A stretch of DNA of 64,000 nucleotides, from positions 1,370,620 through 1,434,619 of the forward strand of contig JAKLEB010000002.1 of the NCBI GenBank assembly GCA_022711765.1. Direction: 5' to 3'. This DNA comes from Candidatus Krumholzibacteriota bacterium (lineage in GTDB: Bacteria > Krumholzibacteriota > Krumholzibacteriia > LZORAL124-64-63). Both the position numbers and the translations under genes were made by a program. Positions 44,648 to 54,774 of this stretch are shown piece by piece; position 1 is the stretch's first letter; every line of letters starts with the position of its first letter. The notes under the pieces were generated by a model, which was not told the origin of the DNA, made no database searches, and worked only from the letters and a program-made list of their open reading frames with translations.

Positions 44648-45261
44648 CCGCACCGGAAGCGCTCGGCGCCGCCGCCGCGACGATCCTGGAGCGGACCGTC
44701 GCCGCGCATCGCGCCGCGGTCGATCGGCTCGGCTCGACCCACGCGCAGCAGCTCGCGCGACTCGCGGCCGATATCCTGGCGGCCTGGGACGGCGGCGGCA
44801 CGCTGCTCGTCTGCGGCAACGGCGGTTCGGCCGCCGACAGCCAGCACCTGGCGGCCGAGCTCTGCGGCCGCTACCTGCGCGATCGTCCCGGCTGGCCGGC
44901 GCTGGCCCTCACGACCGACACCTCGGCGCTCACGGCCGTGGCGAACGACTATGGCTTCGAGCAGGTGTTCGCGCGGCAGGTCTCGGCGCTGGGCCGTCGC
45001 GGCGACGTGCTGCTCGCGATCTCGACGAGCGGCAACTCGCCGAACTGCCTGGCCGCTGTCGACGCCGCCCGCGACCGCGGCCTGCGCACCCACGGATTGC
45101 TCGGCGGCGACGGCGGGCGGCTGCGCGAGCGCGTGCACGAGGCGCTGATCGTCCCCGCCGACACGACGCCCCGGATCCAGGAGCTCCACATCACGGTCAT
45201 CCACATGCTCTGCGAGCTGCTGGAGGCGCGCCGGCTGGCTCCCGGGAGCGGCGATGACTGA
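44644..45261 (+). CDS. gmhA: SIS-domain phosphoheptose isomerase (GmhA-like)
   Basis: GmhA converts sedoheptulose 7-phosphate to a heptose phosphate for LPS core or S-layer glycans. The 205-residue protein has CGNGGSAADSQHLAAELCG (near residue 57), ISTSGNSPN, and the late TTPRIQELHITVIHMLCELLE that carries active-site Glu and His. The ATG overlaps the rfbD stop. Related DiaA-type proteins share the fold, but the zinc-site His and the glycan neighbours favour GmhA. Confidence 0.9.
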   Translation: MTAPEALGAAAATILERTVAAHRAAVDRLGSTHAQQLARLAADILAAWDGGGTLLVCGNGGSAADSQHLAAELCGRYLRDRPGWPALALTTDTSALTAVANDYGFEQVFARQVSALGRRGDVLLAISTSGNSPNCLAAVDAARDRGLRTHGLLGGDGGRLRERVHEALIVPADTTPRIQELHITVIHMLCELLEARRLAPGSGDD

Positions 45262-46442
45262 TCGCGTCGAGTCGGCGCTCCCCGCCGGGGTGCGGGTGGC
45301 CCTCGTCCACGACTGGCTCGTCGGCATGCGCGGGGGCGAAAAGGTCTTCGAGGTCTTCTGCGACCTCCTGCCCGCGGCCGACGTCTACACGCTGCTTCAC
45401 CGTCGCGGCGCCGTGAGCCCGACGATCGAGCGCCATCGGATCACGACCGCGGGCCGCATCCAGCGCCTACCGGCCGCGATGCGCGTCTACCGGTGGGCGC
45501 TCCCGCTGATGCCGGGCGCGATCGAGTCGTTCGACCTCGCCGGCTACGACCTGGTCCTCAGCAGCAGCCACTGCGTCGCCAAGGGCGCGCGCGCGGCGGG
45601 CGGGGCGCTGCACGTCTGCTACTGCCACACGCCCATGCGCTACATGTGGGACCGCTTCGACGACTACTTCGCCGCCAAGGCCTGGCCGGTCAGGCTGGCG
45701 GCCGGCCTGCTGCGCGGACCGCTCCAGTCGTGGGACCGGCGCACCGCGGCCGGCGTGCACCGCTGGCTCGCGAACAGCACCGCCGTGCGGGAGCGGATCC
45801 GCGCCTGCTACGGCGTTCCGGGCGAGCGGGTCGCCGTGATCCACCCGCCGGTCGACGCCGAGCGCTTCGGCCCGGCGGCCCCCGCGCCGGCGGGTGCGCT
45901 CGCCGAGGGGGGCTACGACCTGGTCGTCTCGGCGCTCGTGCCGTACAAGCGCATCGACCTGGCGATCCTCGCGGCGGTCGAGGCTGGGCGGCACCTCGTC
46001 GTAGCCGGCGACGGCGACGAGGCGAGGCGCCTGCGCCGCCTCGCGCGGGACGCCCGCGGCCGCGGTCGGGTCACCTTCCTTGGCCCCGTCGGCGACGCCG
46101 AGCTGCCGCCGCTCTACGCGCACGCGCGGTGTTTCGTGTTCCCCGGGCTCGAGGATTTCGGCATCACGCCCCTGGAGGCGATGGCGAGCGGCACGCCGGT
46201 CGTGGCCTTCCGCGCCGGCGGCGCCCTCGACACGGTGCGCGACCAGGCCACCGGGATCTTCTTCGACGAGCAGACCGTGCCGGCGCTCGCTGCCGCGCTC
46301 GCCGATCCGCGGCTGGATCGACCGTGGGATCGGGACGCCCTGCGGCGCCACGCCGGCAGCTTCGGCCACGCTCGGTTTCGGCGGGAGATCGCTGCGGCCC
46401 TGGCGGACAGCTGGCGGGACCGCGCCGGGACGGCGGTCGCCC

Positions 46443-46450
<8 letters not shown>
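45254..46450 (+). CDS. family 4 glycosyltransferase
   Basis: The 398-residue GT-B protein has VALVHDWLVGMRGGEKVFE at the N-terminus, CYCHTPMRYMWD in the first domain, and FPGLEDFGITPLEAMASGTPVV, with the EX7E motif, in the second. This retaining-type enzyme adds a sugar to a lipid-linked glycan at the membrane. It overlaps gmhA by 8 bases and the following transferase gene by 8 bases. Confidence 0.92.
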
Positions 46451-47911
<1,461 letters not shown>

Positions 47912-47912
<1 letters not shown>

Positions 47913-48814
47913 TGAACCGCGACCACCTGCTCGCCCTGGCCGGCAGCCTGCGGCCGCGCCAGTGGACCAAGAACCTGGTCCTGCTCGCGGGCGTCATCTT
48001 CGCCCAGGAGCTGCGCGACCCGGCCAGCGCCCTGCGCGCGCTGGCGGCCTGCCTGATCTTCTGTGTCGCGTCCGGCGCCGTCTACGTGTTCAACGATCTC
48101 GCCGACATCGAGCAGGATCGGCTCCATCCGTACAAGCGGCTCCGACCCATCGCGAGCGGGCGGTTGCCCGTCCGGCTGGCCGAACGGGCGTGGGCGGTTC
48201 TCTCCGGGATCTGCCTTCTGGCCAGCGCCGCCCTGGGCTGGCCGTTCCTGTCGGCCGTCGGCGCGTTCTTCCTCTGGAACTGGGCGTACTCGCGGTTCTT
48301 GAAGAAGCTGCCGATCATCGATGTCGTGGGCATCGGCGTGAGCTTCGTGTTGCGCGCGCTCGCGGGTGTGCTGGTGCTGATCCCGCTGCATCCCGGGCTG
48401 ACGATCTCGTTCTGGCTCCTGGTCTGCCCGTTCTGCCTGTCGCTGTTCCTGGGCTTCTGCAAGCGGCGGAACGAGCTGGTCAAGCTGTCGAGCGAGAGCG
48501 GCACCACCCGACCGGTCCTGCTGTCCTACAGCGAGACTGTCCTGAACGCCATGATCGGCGCGTCCTTCGGGCTCACGCTGGCGGCCTACGCCGTCTACAC
48601 GGTCTGGCCGTCGACGGTCGCTCATTTCGGCACGCGCGACTTGGTCTGGACCACGTCGTTCGTCTTCCTCGGACTCTGGCGGTATCTCTACCTGGTCTTC
48701 AAGGAGGGGCGGGGAGGCCGACCGCACGAGATCCTGCTCAACGACCTCGTCCTGCAGCTGCTGGTGGTCGGCTGGATCGTCGTCTTCGTCGCGATCATCG
48801 GCACCGGGAGCTAG
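47912..48814 (+). CDS. UbiA family prenyltransferase, decaprenyl-phosphate phosphoribosyltransferase-like
   Basis: The 300-residue membrane protein has about eight helices. It begins LRPRQWTKNLVLLAGVIFA and has NDLADIEQDRLHPYKRLRPIASG, the Asp-rich motif of DPPR synthases that join phosphoribose to polyprenyl phosphate, and later FCKRRNEL. In mycobacteria this makes the arabinose donor; in other bacteria, a phosphoribosyl or similar polyprenyl-linked sugar. The ATG shares one base with the previous stop. No epimerase gene (DprE-like) is next to it. Confidence 0.88.
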
Positions 48815-48833
48815 CCGCCGTCAGGAGGCATCT

Positions 48834-49811
48834 GTGGATACGACCGTCGCTCTCGTCCGCACGCGGCCGGAAACCGTCCTGGCGGACTACGCGCGCCTGC
48901 TGCGCCTCGCCGGCCTCGGCGAACCCGCGGGCGGAGGGGCCCGCCCGCCGATCGCGCTGCTGCTGGAGCCGGCCGCGCCCCGCGAACGACCGGCGGCGAC
49001 CTGTCCGCCCTGGCAACTGGACGGAGTGATCCGGGCCCTGCTCGGAGCGGGCTGGCCGGCCGACGAGCTCGCGGCGATCGCGCCGGCCGCTCGAGGCGGC
49101 GGCGCCGACGCCCGCCGCGCCTGGCGAGGGGTGCTGGCCGACTGCGGCGTCGATTCGACCCTGCAACCGCCGCCCGCGGCGGACCGGGGGCGGGTGCACC
49201 TGGTCCTGTCGGGGCTGCGCACGCATCGCTCGCTCGGCGTCTCGGCGGCGCTCCTGGCCGCGGCGGCGCACCTGCTGCCGCCGGCGCAGCGCCGGGACCT
49301 CGACTGGCGACCGGACGTCCTCGCAGCCGCCTGGCGGCGACAGACGGCGCCGCCGATCGTCGGGGCCGTGGTGGACGCGACCGTCTGCGGCGACGGCCCC
49401 GCCCCGGCGCTCCAGGTCCCCGTCGCGGCCCACCTGCTGCTCGCCGGGCGGGACGCGGTCGCCGTCGACGTCGTGGCCGCGCAGCTGCTCGGCTGCGCGC
49501 CACGGACCCTGCCCCTGACGCGCGCGATGGCCGCGGCCGGTCTGGGCTGCGACGACCTCGCCCGCATCGCCATCGCCGGCGACATCGCCGACTCGCTGCC
49601 GTCGCTCGGTCTGATCGAAGCGGCGCGCTACGGCGGGCCGCCCGGCGCGGACGGCCTCCGGTGGCTGCGGCGGTTCCGCTCGCTCCGGCCCGTGTCCCCG
49701 CTGCGTGTGGTCGCGGTGCGCAAGGGCCGGCGGCGGTACGAGGATCTGGCGTGGGGCCGGCTCCAACGCGACTACGACGACCGCAGCCGGCGAGCCGGAG
49801 GTGCCTCGTGA
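48834..49811 (+). CDS. DUF362-like protein
   Basis: A 325-residue protein of uncertain function. VVDATVCGDGPAPALQVPVAAHLLLAGRDAVAVDVVAAQLLGCAP corresponds to the DUF362 core (shown here only as landmarks: VVDATVCGDGP and AVAVDVVAAQLLG). No ferredoxin-type cysteine clusters are present, unlike many DUF362 proteins. The GTG start has AGGAGG 6 bases upstream. It lies between the prenyltransferase and ispE genes and its stop overlaps the ispE start. Confidence 0.6.
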   Translation: MDTTVALVRTRPETVLADYARLLRLAGLGEPAGGGARPPIALLLEPAAPRERPAATCPPWQLDGVIRALLGAGWPADELAAIAPAARGGGADARRAWRGVLADCGVDSTLQPPPAADRGRVHLVLSGLRTHRSLGVSAALLAAAAHLLPPAQRRDLDWRPDVLAAAWRRQTAPPIVGAVVDATVCGDGPAPALQVPVAAHLLLAGRDAVAVDVVAAQLLGCAPRTLPLTRAMAAAGLGCDDLARIAIAGDIADSLPSLGLIEAARYGGPPGADGLRWLRRFRSLRPVSPLRVVAVRKGRRRYEDLAWGRLQRDYDDRSRRAGGAS

Positions 49812-50728
49812 GTCCTCCCGCCGCCGCGCCGCTCCGGCGCGTCCGCGTCGCGGCGCCGGCCAAGGTGAACCTCCACCTGGAGGTGCTCAAGCGCCGCCAC
49901 GACGGCTACCACGAGATCGAGACGATCCTCCAGACGATCGACCTCGCCGATCTGGTCCGGGTGACGCTGCTCGAGACCCGGCCGGGCGGCGAACCGGACA
50001 TCGAGCTGCTCGTTGATCCCGCCGGCGTGGTGCCGGACGACGACACGAACCTCTGCTGGCAGGCGGCACGGGTCTTCTGTCACGAGCGGCGGGTCAGCGG
50101 CCACCTCCAGATCGAGCTCGACAAGCGGATCCCGGTGGGAGCGGGGCTCGGCGGCGGCAGCAGCGACGCGATGGCCGTGCTTGCCGCCTGCGATCGGCTC
50201 TTCGGAACCGGGCTGGATCGACCCCGCCTCGAGCAGCTCGGCCGGCGCATCGGCTCGGACGTCCCCTTCTTCGCCGCGGGCGGCACCCAGCTCGGTCGCG
50301 GTCGGGGGACCGATCTGACCCCGCTGCCGCATCTGCGCAACGTCCATTTCGTGGTCTTGAAGCCGGCATTCAACATCGATACAGGGCGCGTTTACGCCGA
50401 CCTCAAAATGGGATTGACAGTGCGTGCGCCTGCCGCTAACCTGCAAGTAATAAAGCCATTATTGGCCAGGTTCCCGACCCGGCCATGGTTCGGCTTCAAC
50501 CGTCTGGAGGATGTCGTCCTGCCCGCGCATCCGGAATTGAGTCGCCTTTTGTTGCGACTCCGGGACGAAGCCCCTGTCGCGATGCTCTCGGGAAGTGGAT
50601 CGGCGATCTTCGGGGTAGTCGTGCGGGCTGATCGCGCCGCGAGACTGGTTCGAGAGTTTTCCCCAGTAGTGGAATTCGCGCGATCCGTTGGGCCTCTCTC
50701 CAACGGGGTCCAGATCCTGGCGGGCTGA
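49808..50728 (+). CDS. ispE: 4-diphosphocytidyl-2-C-methyl-D-erythritol kinase
   Basis: IspE phosphorylates CDP-ME in the MEP isoprenoid pathway. The 306-residue GHMP kinase has APAKVNLHLEVLKRRHDGYHE (N-terminal substrate motif), VGAGLGGGSSDAMAVL (ATP loop), IGSDVPFF, and the C-terminal MLSGSGSAIFG. GTG overlaps the preceding stop (GTGA). The 3' third is less GC-rich than its surroundings and contains a candidate promoter for spoVG. Confidence 0.95.
   Translation: MSPPAAAPLRRVRVAAPAKVNLHLEVLKRRHDGYHEIETILQTIDLADLVRVTLLETRPGGEPDIELLVDPAGVVPDDDTNLCWQAARVFCHERRVSGHLQIELDKRIPVGAGLGGGSSDAMAVLAACDRLFGTGLDRPRLEQLGRRIGSDVPFFAAGGTQLGRGRGTDLTPLPHLRNVHFVVLKPAFNIDTGRVYADLKMGLTVRAPAANLQVIKPLLARFPTRPWFGFNRLEDVVLPAHPELSRLLLRLRDEAPVAMLSGSGSAIFGVVVRADRAARLVREFSPVVEFARSVGPLSNGVQILAG
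50414..50442 (+). promoter_or_regulatory. candidate internal promoter for spoVG
   Basis: TTGACA (50414-50419), 17 bases, TAACCT (50437-50442), inside ispE, about 330 bases before spoVG. The surrounding DNA is locally A/T-richer. Confidence 0.4.
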
Positions 50729-50779
50729 AGATTCCGGGTGACCCATGATGCGGCGGCTGCAGCCGAAAGAGAGTATGGC

Positions 50780-51115
50780 GTGAAGATTACCGAAATCAGG
50801 ATCACCTTGAGGGACGACAACAAGCTCAAAGGTTTCGCCAGCATCACCCTGGACGACAGCTTCGTCATCCGGGGGCTGAAGATCATCGAGGGCGCCTCCG
50901 GTCCGTTCATCGCGATGCCCAGTCGCAAGCGCAAGGACGGGACCTTCCAGGACATCGCTCATCCCATCAACATGGAGACGCGCGAGTGGATGGAAGGCCA
51001 GATCATCGCGGCGTACAAGCAAGAGGTGCAGCGCATGGAGAGCGGCGAGATCCGTTCCGGCTCGGGCGGTGATCACGGTGACGATCCGGGATCGGTCATG
51101 GAGGAGAGCTTCTAG
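50780..51115 (+). CDS. spoVG: septation protein SpoVG family, RNA/DNA-binding regulator
   Basis: The 111-residue protein reads KITEIRITLRDDNKLKGFAS, then FVIRGLKIIEG, FIAMPSRKRKDG and FQDIAHPIN, near-consensus for SpoVG. SpoVG proteins bind nucleic acids and affect cell division and virulence regulators in several phyla. GTG 50780 is chosen because the family begins at KITEIR; AAAGAGAG lies upstream. The ispE-spoVG-tRNA-Gln-prs-rplY-pth order is widely conserved. Confidence 0.95.
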   Translation: MKITEIRITLRDDNKLKGFASITLDDSFVIRGLKIIEGASGPFIAMPSRKRKDGTFQDIAHPINMETREWMEGQIIAAYKQEVQRMESGEIRSGSGGDHGDDPGSVMEESF

Positions 51116-51142
51116 ACCGCCGAGTGCGGCCGTACGCATCGT

Positions 51143-51217
51143 TGGGGCGTCGTCAAGTGGTAAGACACAAGGTTTTGGTCCTTGCATTCGCAGGTTCGAA
51201 TCCTGCCGCCCCAACCA
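51143..51217 (+). tRNA. tRNA-Gln (anticodon TTG)
   Basis: A 75-base cloverleaf: acceptor TGGGGCG/CGCCCCA, anticodon stem CAAGG/CCTTG with loop TTTTGGT (TTG), T-arm GCAGGTTCGAATCCTGC and encoded CCA. Confidence 0.96.
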
Positions 51218-51227
51218 GTCCTGAGCC

Positions 51228-51253
51228 TGCCCCGTCGCGGGGCATTTTCCTTT
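51228..51253 (+). terminator. rho-independent terminator after tRNA-Gln
   Basis: TGCCCCG (51228-51234) pairs with CGGGGCA (51238-51244) around 3 bases, followed by TTTTCCTTT. Confidence 0.8.
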
Positions 51254-51311
51254 CCCGCAACGACGGCCGCGATCGCCGGCGGTCGTCGGCGACCCGAGCG
51301 AGGTGTCCGGG

Positions 51312-52250
51312 ATGTACAACGAACTGGTCCTGATCAGCGGCAACGCGAACCCGGCGATCAGCCACCGGATCGCCGAGTGCCTCGGCGCCGAGCTGCGCAG
51401 CGTGGCCGTGAGCCGGTTCAGCGACGGCGAGATCCAGGTCAAGATCGAGGAGAACATCCGCGGCACCGATGTCTTCCTCATCCAGTCCACCCAGCCGCCC
51501 GGCGACAACTGGCTGGAGCTGCTGCTCCTGCTCGACGCGGTCAAGCGGGCGTCCTGCCGCCGCGTCACCGCGGTGATCCCCTACTTCGGCTACGCGCGGC
51601 AGGATCGCAAGGACCAGCCGCGCGTGCCCATCGCCGCCAAGCTGATGGCCAACCTCGTCACGGCCGCCGGCGCCAACCGGGTCCTGACCATCGACCTGCA
51701 CGCGCCGCAGATCCAAGGCTTCTTCGACATCCCGCTGGACCATCTCTACTCGGCGCCGGTCCTGCTCAAGCACTTCAAGAACATCGATGTCGCGAACACC
51801 GCGGTGGTGGCGCCCGACGTCGGCAGCATCAAGATGGCGCGGTCGTTCGCGAAGCGGCTGAACGTCAGCCTCGCGATCATCGACAAGCGCCGGCCGCGCG
51901 CCAACGACGCGAAGGTCATGAACTTCATCGGCGACGTCGACGGCATGGACGTCATCATCTTCGACGACATGGTGGACACCGCCGGGACGCTGTGCGGCGC
52001 GGCCAGGGTGTGCATCGAGCAACAGGGCGCCCGCTCGGTGACGGCGTGCTGCACCCATCCGATCCTGTCGGGCCCGGCGCTCGAGCGGATCACCGAGGCG
52101 CCGCTGACCGAGCTTGCCGTCACCAACTCCATCCCGTTCACCCGCGGCGCCGAGTGTCCCAAGATCAAGGTGCTGGATGTGGCGCCGCTGCTGGCGGAAG
52201 CGATCGACCGCATCCACCTCGAGAAGACGATCAGCGCGCTCTTCAGCTGA
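51312..52250 (+). CDS. prs: ribose-phosphate pyrophosphokinase
   Basis: Prs makes PRPP for nucleotide, histidine and tryptophan synthesis. The 312-residue class I enzyme has FSDGEIQVKIEENIRG, YFGYARQDRKDQPR (ATP flexible loop) and the PRPP-binding loop IIFDDMVDTAGT (near residue 218). ATG 51312 is preferred over GTG 51303 because GAGGTG lies 6 bases upstream. The preceding terminator implies a promoter in the 60-base gap that was not recognised. Confidence 0.97.
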   Translation: MYNELVLISGNANPAISHRIAECLGAELRSVAVSRFSDGEIQVKIEENIRGTDVFLIQSTQPPGDNWLELLLLLDAVKRASCRRVTAVIPYFGYARQDRKDQPRVPIAAKLMANLVTAAGANRVLTIDLHAPQIQGFFDIPLDHLYSAPVLLKHFKNIDVANTAVVAPDVGSIKMARSFAKRLNVSLAIIDKRRPRANDAKVMNFIGDVDGMDVIIFDDMVDTAGTLCGAARVCIEQQGARSVTACCTHPILSGPALERITEAPLTELAVTNSIPFTRGAECPKIKVLDVAPLLAEAIDRIHLEKTISALFS

Positions 52251-52301
52251 GCGGATCGACCACGGCCGCGCCAGCGGGACGCTCCCGGCGCCGCCGTCTC
52301 C

Positions 52302-52330
52302 TTGACAGGCCCGGGCGCTCGTGCTTTCTT
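52302..52330 (+). promoter_or_regulatory. candidate promoter of rplY
   Basis: TTGACA (52302-52307), 17 bases, TTTCTT (52325-52330). The implied leader is about 145 bases. Confidence 0.5.
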
Positions 52331-52363
52331 TTGCGGTCTTCTTCGCAGCCACGAGTGCGATCG

Positions 52364-52387
52364 CCCCGGCCTGCACCACGGCCGGGG
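52364..52387 (+). promoter_or_regulatory. hairpin in the rplY leader
   Basis: CCCCGGCC (52364-52371) pairs with GGCCGGGG (52380-52387) around 8 bases. No T run follows, so it is a leader structure that could take part in regulation rather than a terminator. Confidence 0.4.
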
Positions 52388-52480
52388 GGCGCGGGCGTCC
52401 CTCCGGGGCGTCCCCGCGGAGGTTCCTTGGCGCGACGCGCGCCGAGCCCGACGGATCGCGCCGATCAGGAGTGTGCCACC

Positions 52481-53128
52481 ATGAGCTTGGTCCGGATCCA
52501 GGTGTTCCGCCGGCAGACGACGGGCAAGAACGAGAATCGCCGTACCCGCGCCGCCGGCAAGATCCCGGCCGTCCTCTACGGCCGCGACCGCGAGCCCATG
52601 AACGTCCAGCTCGACAAGAACGAGTTTGCCCGCGTCCTGCAGAAGACGGGGGGCCGGGCGGTCATCTTCGACCTCGATCTCGACGGCGAATCCGAGCAGC
52701 CGCTGGCGCTGATGCGCGAGTTGCAGCAGCATCCGGTCACCGACGAGATCCACCACGTGGACCTGTTCGAGATCCCGCGCGGCGAACCGGTCACCGTCGA
52801 GGTGAACCTGGAGGTCGTCGGCGAGCCGGCCTGCGTCAAGTTCGGCGAGGGCGAGGTCCTCCAGATCGCGCACACCGTCGAGATCAGCTGCCTGCCGCGC
52901 GAGCTGCCGGATTCGATCAAGGTCGACATCTCGGCGTTCAAGCTCAACGAGAAGGTCCTGGCGAAGGACCTGGTCATCCCGGTCGGCAAGCTGATCACCG
53001 ATCCGGACGCGCCGCTGGTCGTGGTCCGGCCCGCGACGATCTTCGCCGAGGTGGAGGCGGTGCCCGCAGCCGGCGAGGTCCCGGCCGAGGGCGCGCCCGC
53101 CGAAGGCGAGGAGAAGCCCGAGGAATAG
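52481..53128 (+). CDS. rplY: 50S ribosomal protein L25, CTC/TL5 type
   Basis: L25 binds 5S rRNA. The 215-residue form has the N-terminal L25 domain (GKNENRRTRAAGKIPAVLYG) and the C-terminal TL5/CTC domain (PDSIKVDISAFKLNEKVLAKDL), then a Glu/Ala/Pro-rich tail. AGGAG lies before the ATG. Confidence 0.96.
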   Translation: MSLVRIQVFRRQTTGKNENRRTRAAGKIPAVLYGRDREPMNVQLDKNEFARVLQKTGGRAVIFDLDLDGESEQPLALMRELQQHPVTDEIHHVDLFEIPRGEPVTVEVNLEVVGEPACVKFGEGEVLQIAHTVEISCLPRELPDSIKVDISAFKLNEKVLAKDLVIPVGKLITDPDAPLVVVRPATIFAEVEAVPAAGEVPAEGAPAEGEEKPEE

Positions 53129-53160
53129 GGCCGCTCGCTCCCCGGACCGGAATCCCCGCA

Positions 53161-53189
53161 GGCGAGGTGGAGCGCGGCTTCACCTCGCC
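53161..53189 (+). other. hairpin between rplY and pth
   Basis: A 9-bp perfect stem GGCGAGGTG/CACCTCGCC (53161-53169 with 53181-53189) around 11 bases, followed by TTCACTGAT. It is a possible weak terminator or attenuator. Confidence 0.45.
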
Positions 53190-53212
53190 TTCACTGATAA
53201 AGGACGCGAGGC

Positions 53213-53890
53213 ATGCAGCTGGTCCTGGGACTCGGCAATCCCGGTCCGCGCTACGCGCTCACCCGGCACAACCTCGGCGCCCGCTGCATCCTGGCCGCCG
53301 CCGCCCGGCTCGGTCTCGGCTTCGCCGAACCGTCCCCGGCGTACCGGGCGGCGGTCGGCGCCGGACCGAACGGCCCGGTCACGCTGCTGATCCCGCTCAC
53401 GTTCATGAACCGCAGTGGCGACGCGGTCCGGGCCTGGGCCGCCAGCACCGGACTGCGCGTCGGCGCCGCGCCGCCCCGCGGCGCGCCCGGGCTCGATGCG
53501 GGCGCTGAAGCGGCGGCGCCGCCGCCGGACGTCGTCCCGGTCGTGGTCTGCGACGATCTGCAACTGCCGCTGGGCTCGCTGAGGATCCGGGCGCAGGGCA
53601 GCGACGGCGGGCACAATGGACTGGCCGCGGTGATCGACGCGCTCGGGGGCGACGCGGTGCCCCGCGTGCGGCTCGGCGTCGGCCCGCTCGACCGGACCGT
53701 GCCGCCAGAGGAGTGGGCGGACTTCGTCCTCACGGAGTTCGCGCCCGCCGAGATTCGAGCCGCGACCGAGCTAGTGGACCACGCGGCCGACGCGCTGCTC
53801 TGCCTCCTCGAGCACGGTCCCGAGACGGCCGGCGCCCGCTACAACCGCCGCGCGCCGCGCGATCTCGACTTGCCCGCCGGGGACCGATAG
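53213..53890 (+). CDS. pth: peptidyl-tRNA hydrolase
   Basis: Pth recycles peptidyl-tRNA. The 225-residue protein has LGLGNPGPRYALTRHN with the catalytic His, FMNRSG, VCDDLQLPLGSLR with the conserved Asp, and GGHNGL. Compared with a typical length near 190, it carries an insertion of about 20 residues, rich in Ala, Pro and Gly (about 80-105), between FMNRSG and DDLQLP. GAGG lies upstream of the ATG. Confidence 0.94.
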   Translation: MQLVLGLGNPGPRYALTRHNLGARCILAAAARLGLGFAEPSPAYRAAVGAGPNGPVTLLIPLTFMNRSGDAVRAWAASTGLRVGAAPPRGAPGLDAGAEAAAPPPDVVPVVVCDDLQLPLGSLRIRAQGSDGGHNGLAAVIDALGGDAVPRVRLGVGPLDRTVPPEEWADFVLTEFAPAEIRAATELVDHAADALLCLLEHGPETAGARYNRRAPRDLDLPAGDR

Positions 53891-53898
53891 GGTATATT
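53870..53898 (+). promoter_or_regulatory. promoter of rpsF
   Basis: TTGCCC (53870-53875), 17 bases, TATATT (53893-53898). The -35 is inside the last codons of pth. Confidence 0.6.
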
Positions 53899-54077
53899 TC
53901 CTCGCCCGCCGCAAGGCGGTCGCAGGTCACGACCTGCGAGACATCGACAATCGCTGAAGACGTCTGCGCACGTCTGGCGACACATTCCGTCCCTACCCGG
54001 GTTGACGGCGCCGCCGGCTTAGGTCGTGGAGCGCCGAACAGGACTCCGGGTCGTCCGGTCCGAAGGGAGGTGTTCCA
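53899..54077 (+). promoter_or_regulatory. structured 5' leader of rpsF
   Basis: The leader of about 170 bases holds two strong hairpins: CCGCC/GGCGG with a GCAA loop (53906-53919), and an 8-bp TCGCAGGT/ACCTGCGA stem (53920-53939). Further down a CGGCGC/GCGCCG pair (54006-54011 with 54031-54036) encloses a CCGCCGG segment. Leaders of rpsF in many bacteria bind the S6:S18 complex through a CCG-containing motif. The last element is a candidate, not an established match. Confidence 0.45.
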
Positions 54078-54443
54078 GTGCAGAAGTACGAGTGTGTCTT
54101 CATCCTGCGGGCTGATCTGCCCGAGGACGAGATGCGCCGGCGCGTCGAACGCGTGGGCGCCATCGTCGCCGAGCGCGGCGGCAAAGTCACCCTCGAGGAC
54201 CACTGGGGCGTGCGGAAGCTGGCCTACGAGATCGAGAAGCAGAACAAGGGCGACTACATGCTCATGCGCTTCGAGAGCGAAGGCTCCGCCGTCGCGGAGG
54301 TCGACAAGTTCCTGCGCCTCGACGATCAGGTGATGCGTCACCTGGTCGTGGTCGATGAGGAGTGGGAGGAGCGGAATCGCGCGGCCATGGCGAAGCGTCG
54401 CCAGCAGGCGGCCGACGAGGAGATCTCCGACAACCAGGAATGA
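54078..54443 (+). CDS. rpsF: 30S ribosomal protein S6
   Basis: The 121-residue protein begins QKYECVFILRADLPEDE and has GGKVTLEDHWGVRKLAYEIEKQNKGDYMLM, close to S6 consensus, here cited in parts. S6 pairs with S18 in the small subunit. The GTG start has GGGAGGTG 6 bases upstream. The acidic C-terminal tail is normal. ssb, often between rpsF and rpsR, is absent here. Confidence 0.96.
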   Translation: MQKYECVFILRADLPEDEMRRRVERVGAIVAERGGKVTLEDHWGVRKLAYEIEKQNKGDYMLMRFESEGSAVAEVDKFLRLDDQVMRHLVVVDEEWEERNRAAMAKRRQQAADEEISDNQE

Positions 54444-54492
54444 GGGGTGACGCGTCCCTGGCGGGCGCGGTCCGCGCGAAAGGAACGAGGCC

Positions 54493-54759
54493 ATGGCGCG
54501 CAAGAACCTGCGCATCAAGAAGAAGAAGAAGAAGAGGAGGACAGGGAAACAGAAGCCCTGTTACTTCTCGAAGATGGGCTATGTCTGCATCGACTACAAG
54601 GACGAGGAGCTGCTGCGGCGGTTCGTCACCGAGCGCGGCAAGATCGCGCCGCGCCGCAACACGGGCACGACGGCCAAGTACCAGCGCATGCTGAGCACGG
54701 CGGTCAAGCGCGCGCGGCACCTCGCCCTGCTGCCGTTCGTGAGGGAGTACTACCGGTAG
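54493..54759 (+). CDS. rpsR: 30S ribosomal protein S18
   Basis: The 88-residue protein has a very basic N-terminus ([13 protein letters not shown]), then [19 protein letters not shown] and [20 protein letters not shown], the S18 signature. It binds S6 and 16S rRNA. It follows rpsF by 49 bases. Confidence 0.96.
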   Translation: MARKNLRIKKKKKKRRTGKQKPCYFSKMGYVCIDYKDEELLRRFVTERGKIAPRRNTGTTAKYQRMLSTAVKRARHLALLPFVREYYR

Positions 54760-54774
54760 GCGCCGGGGTCAGGC

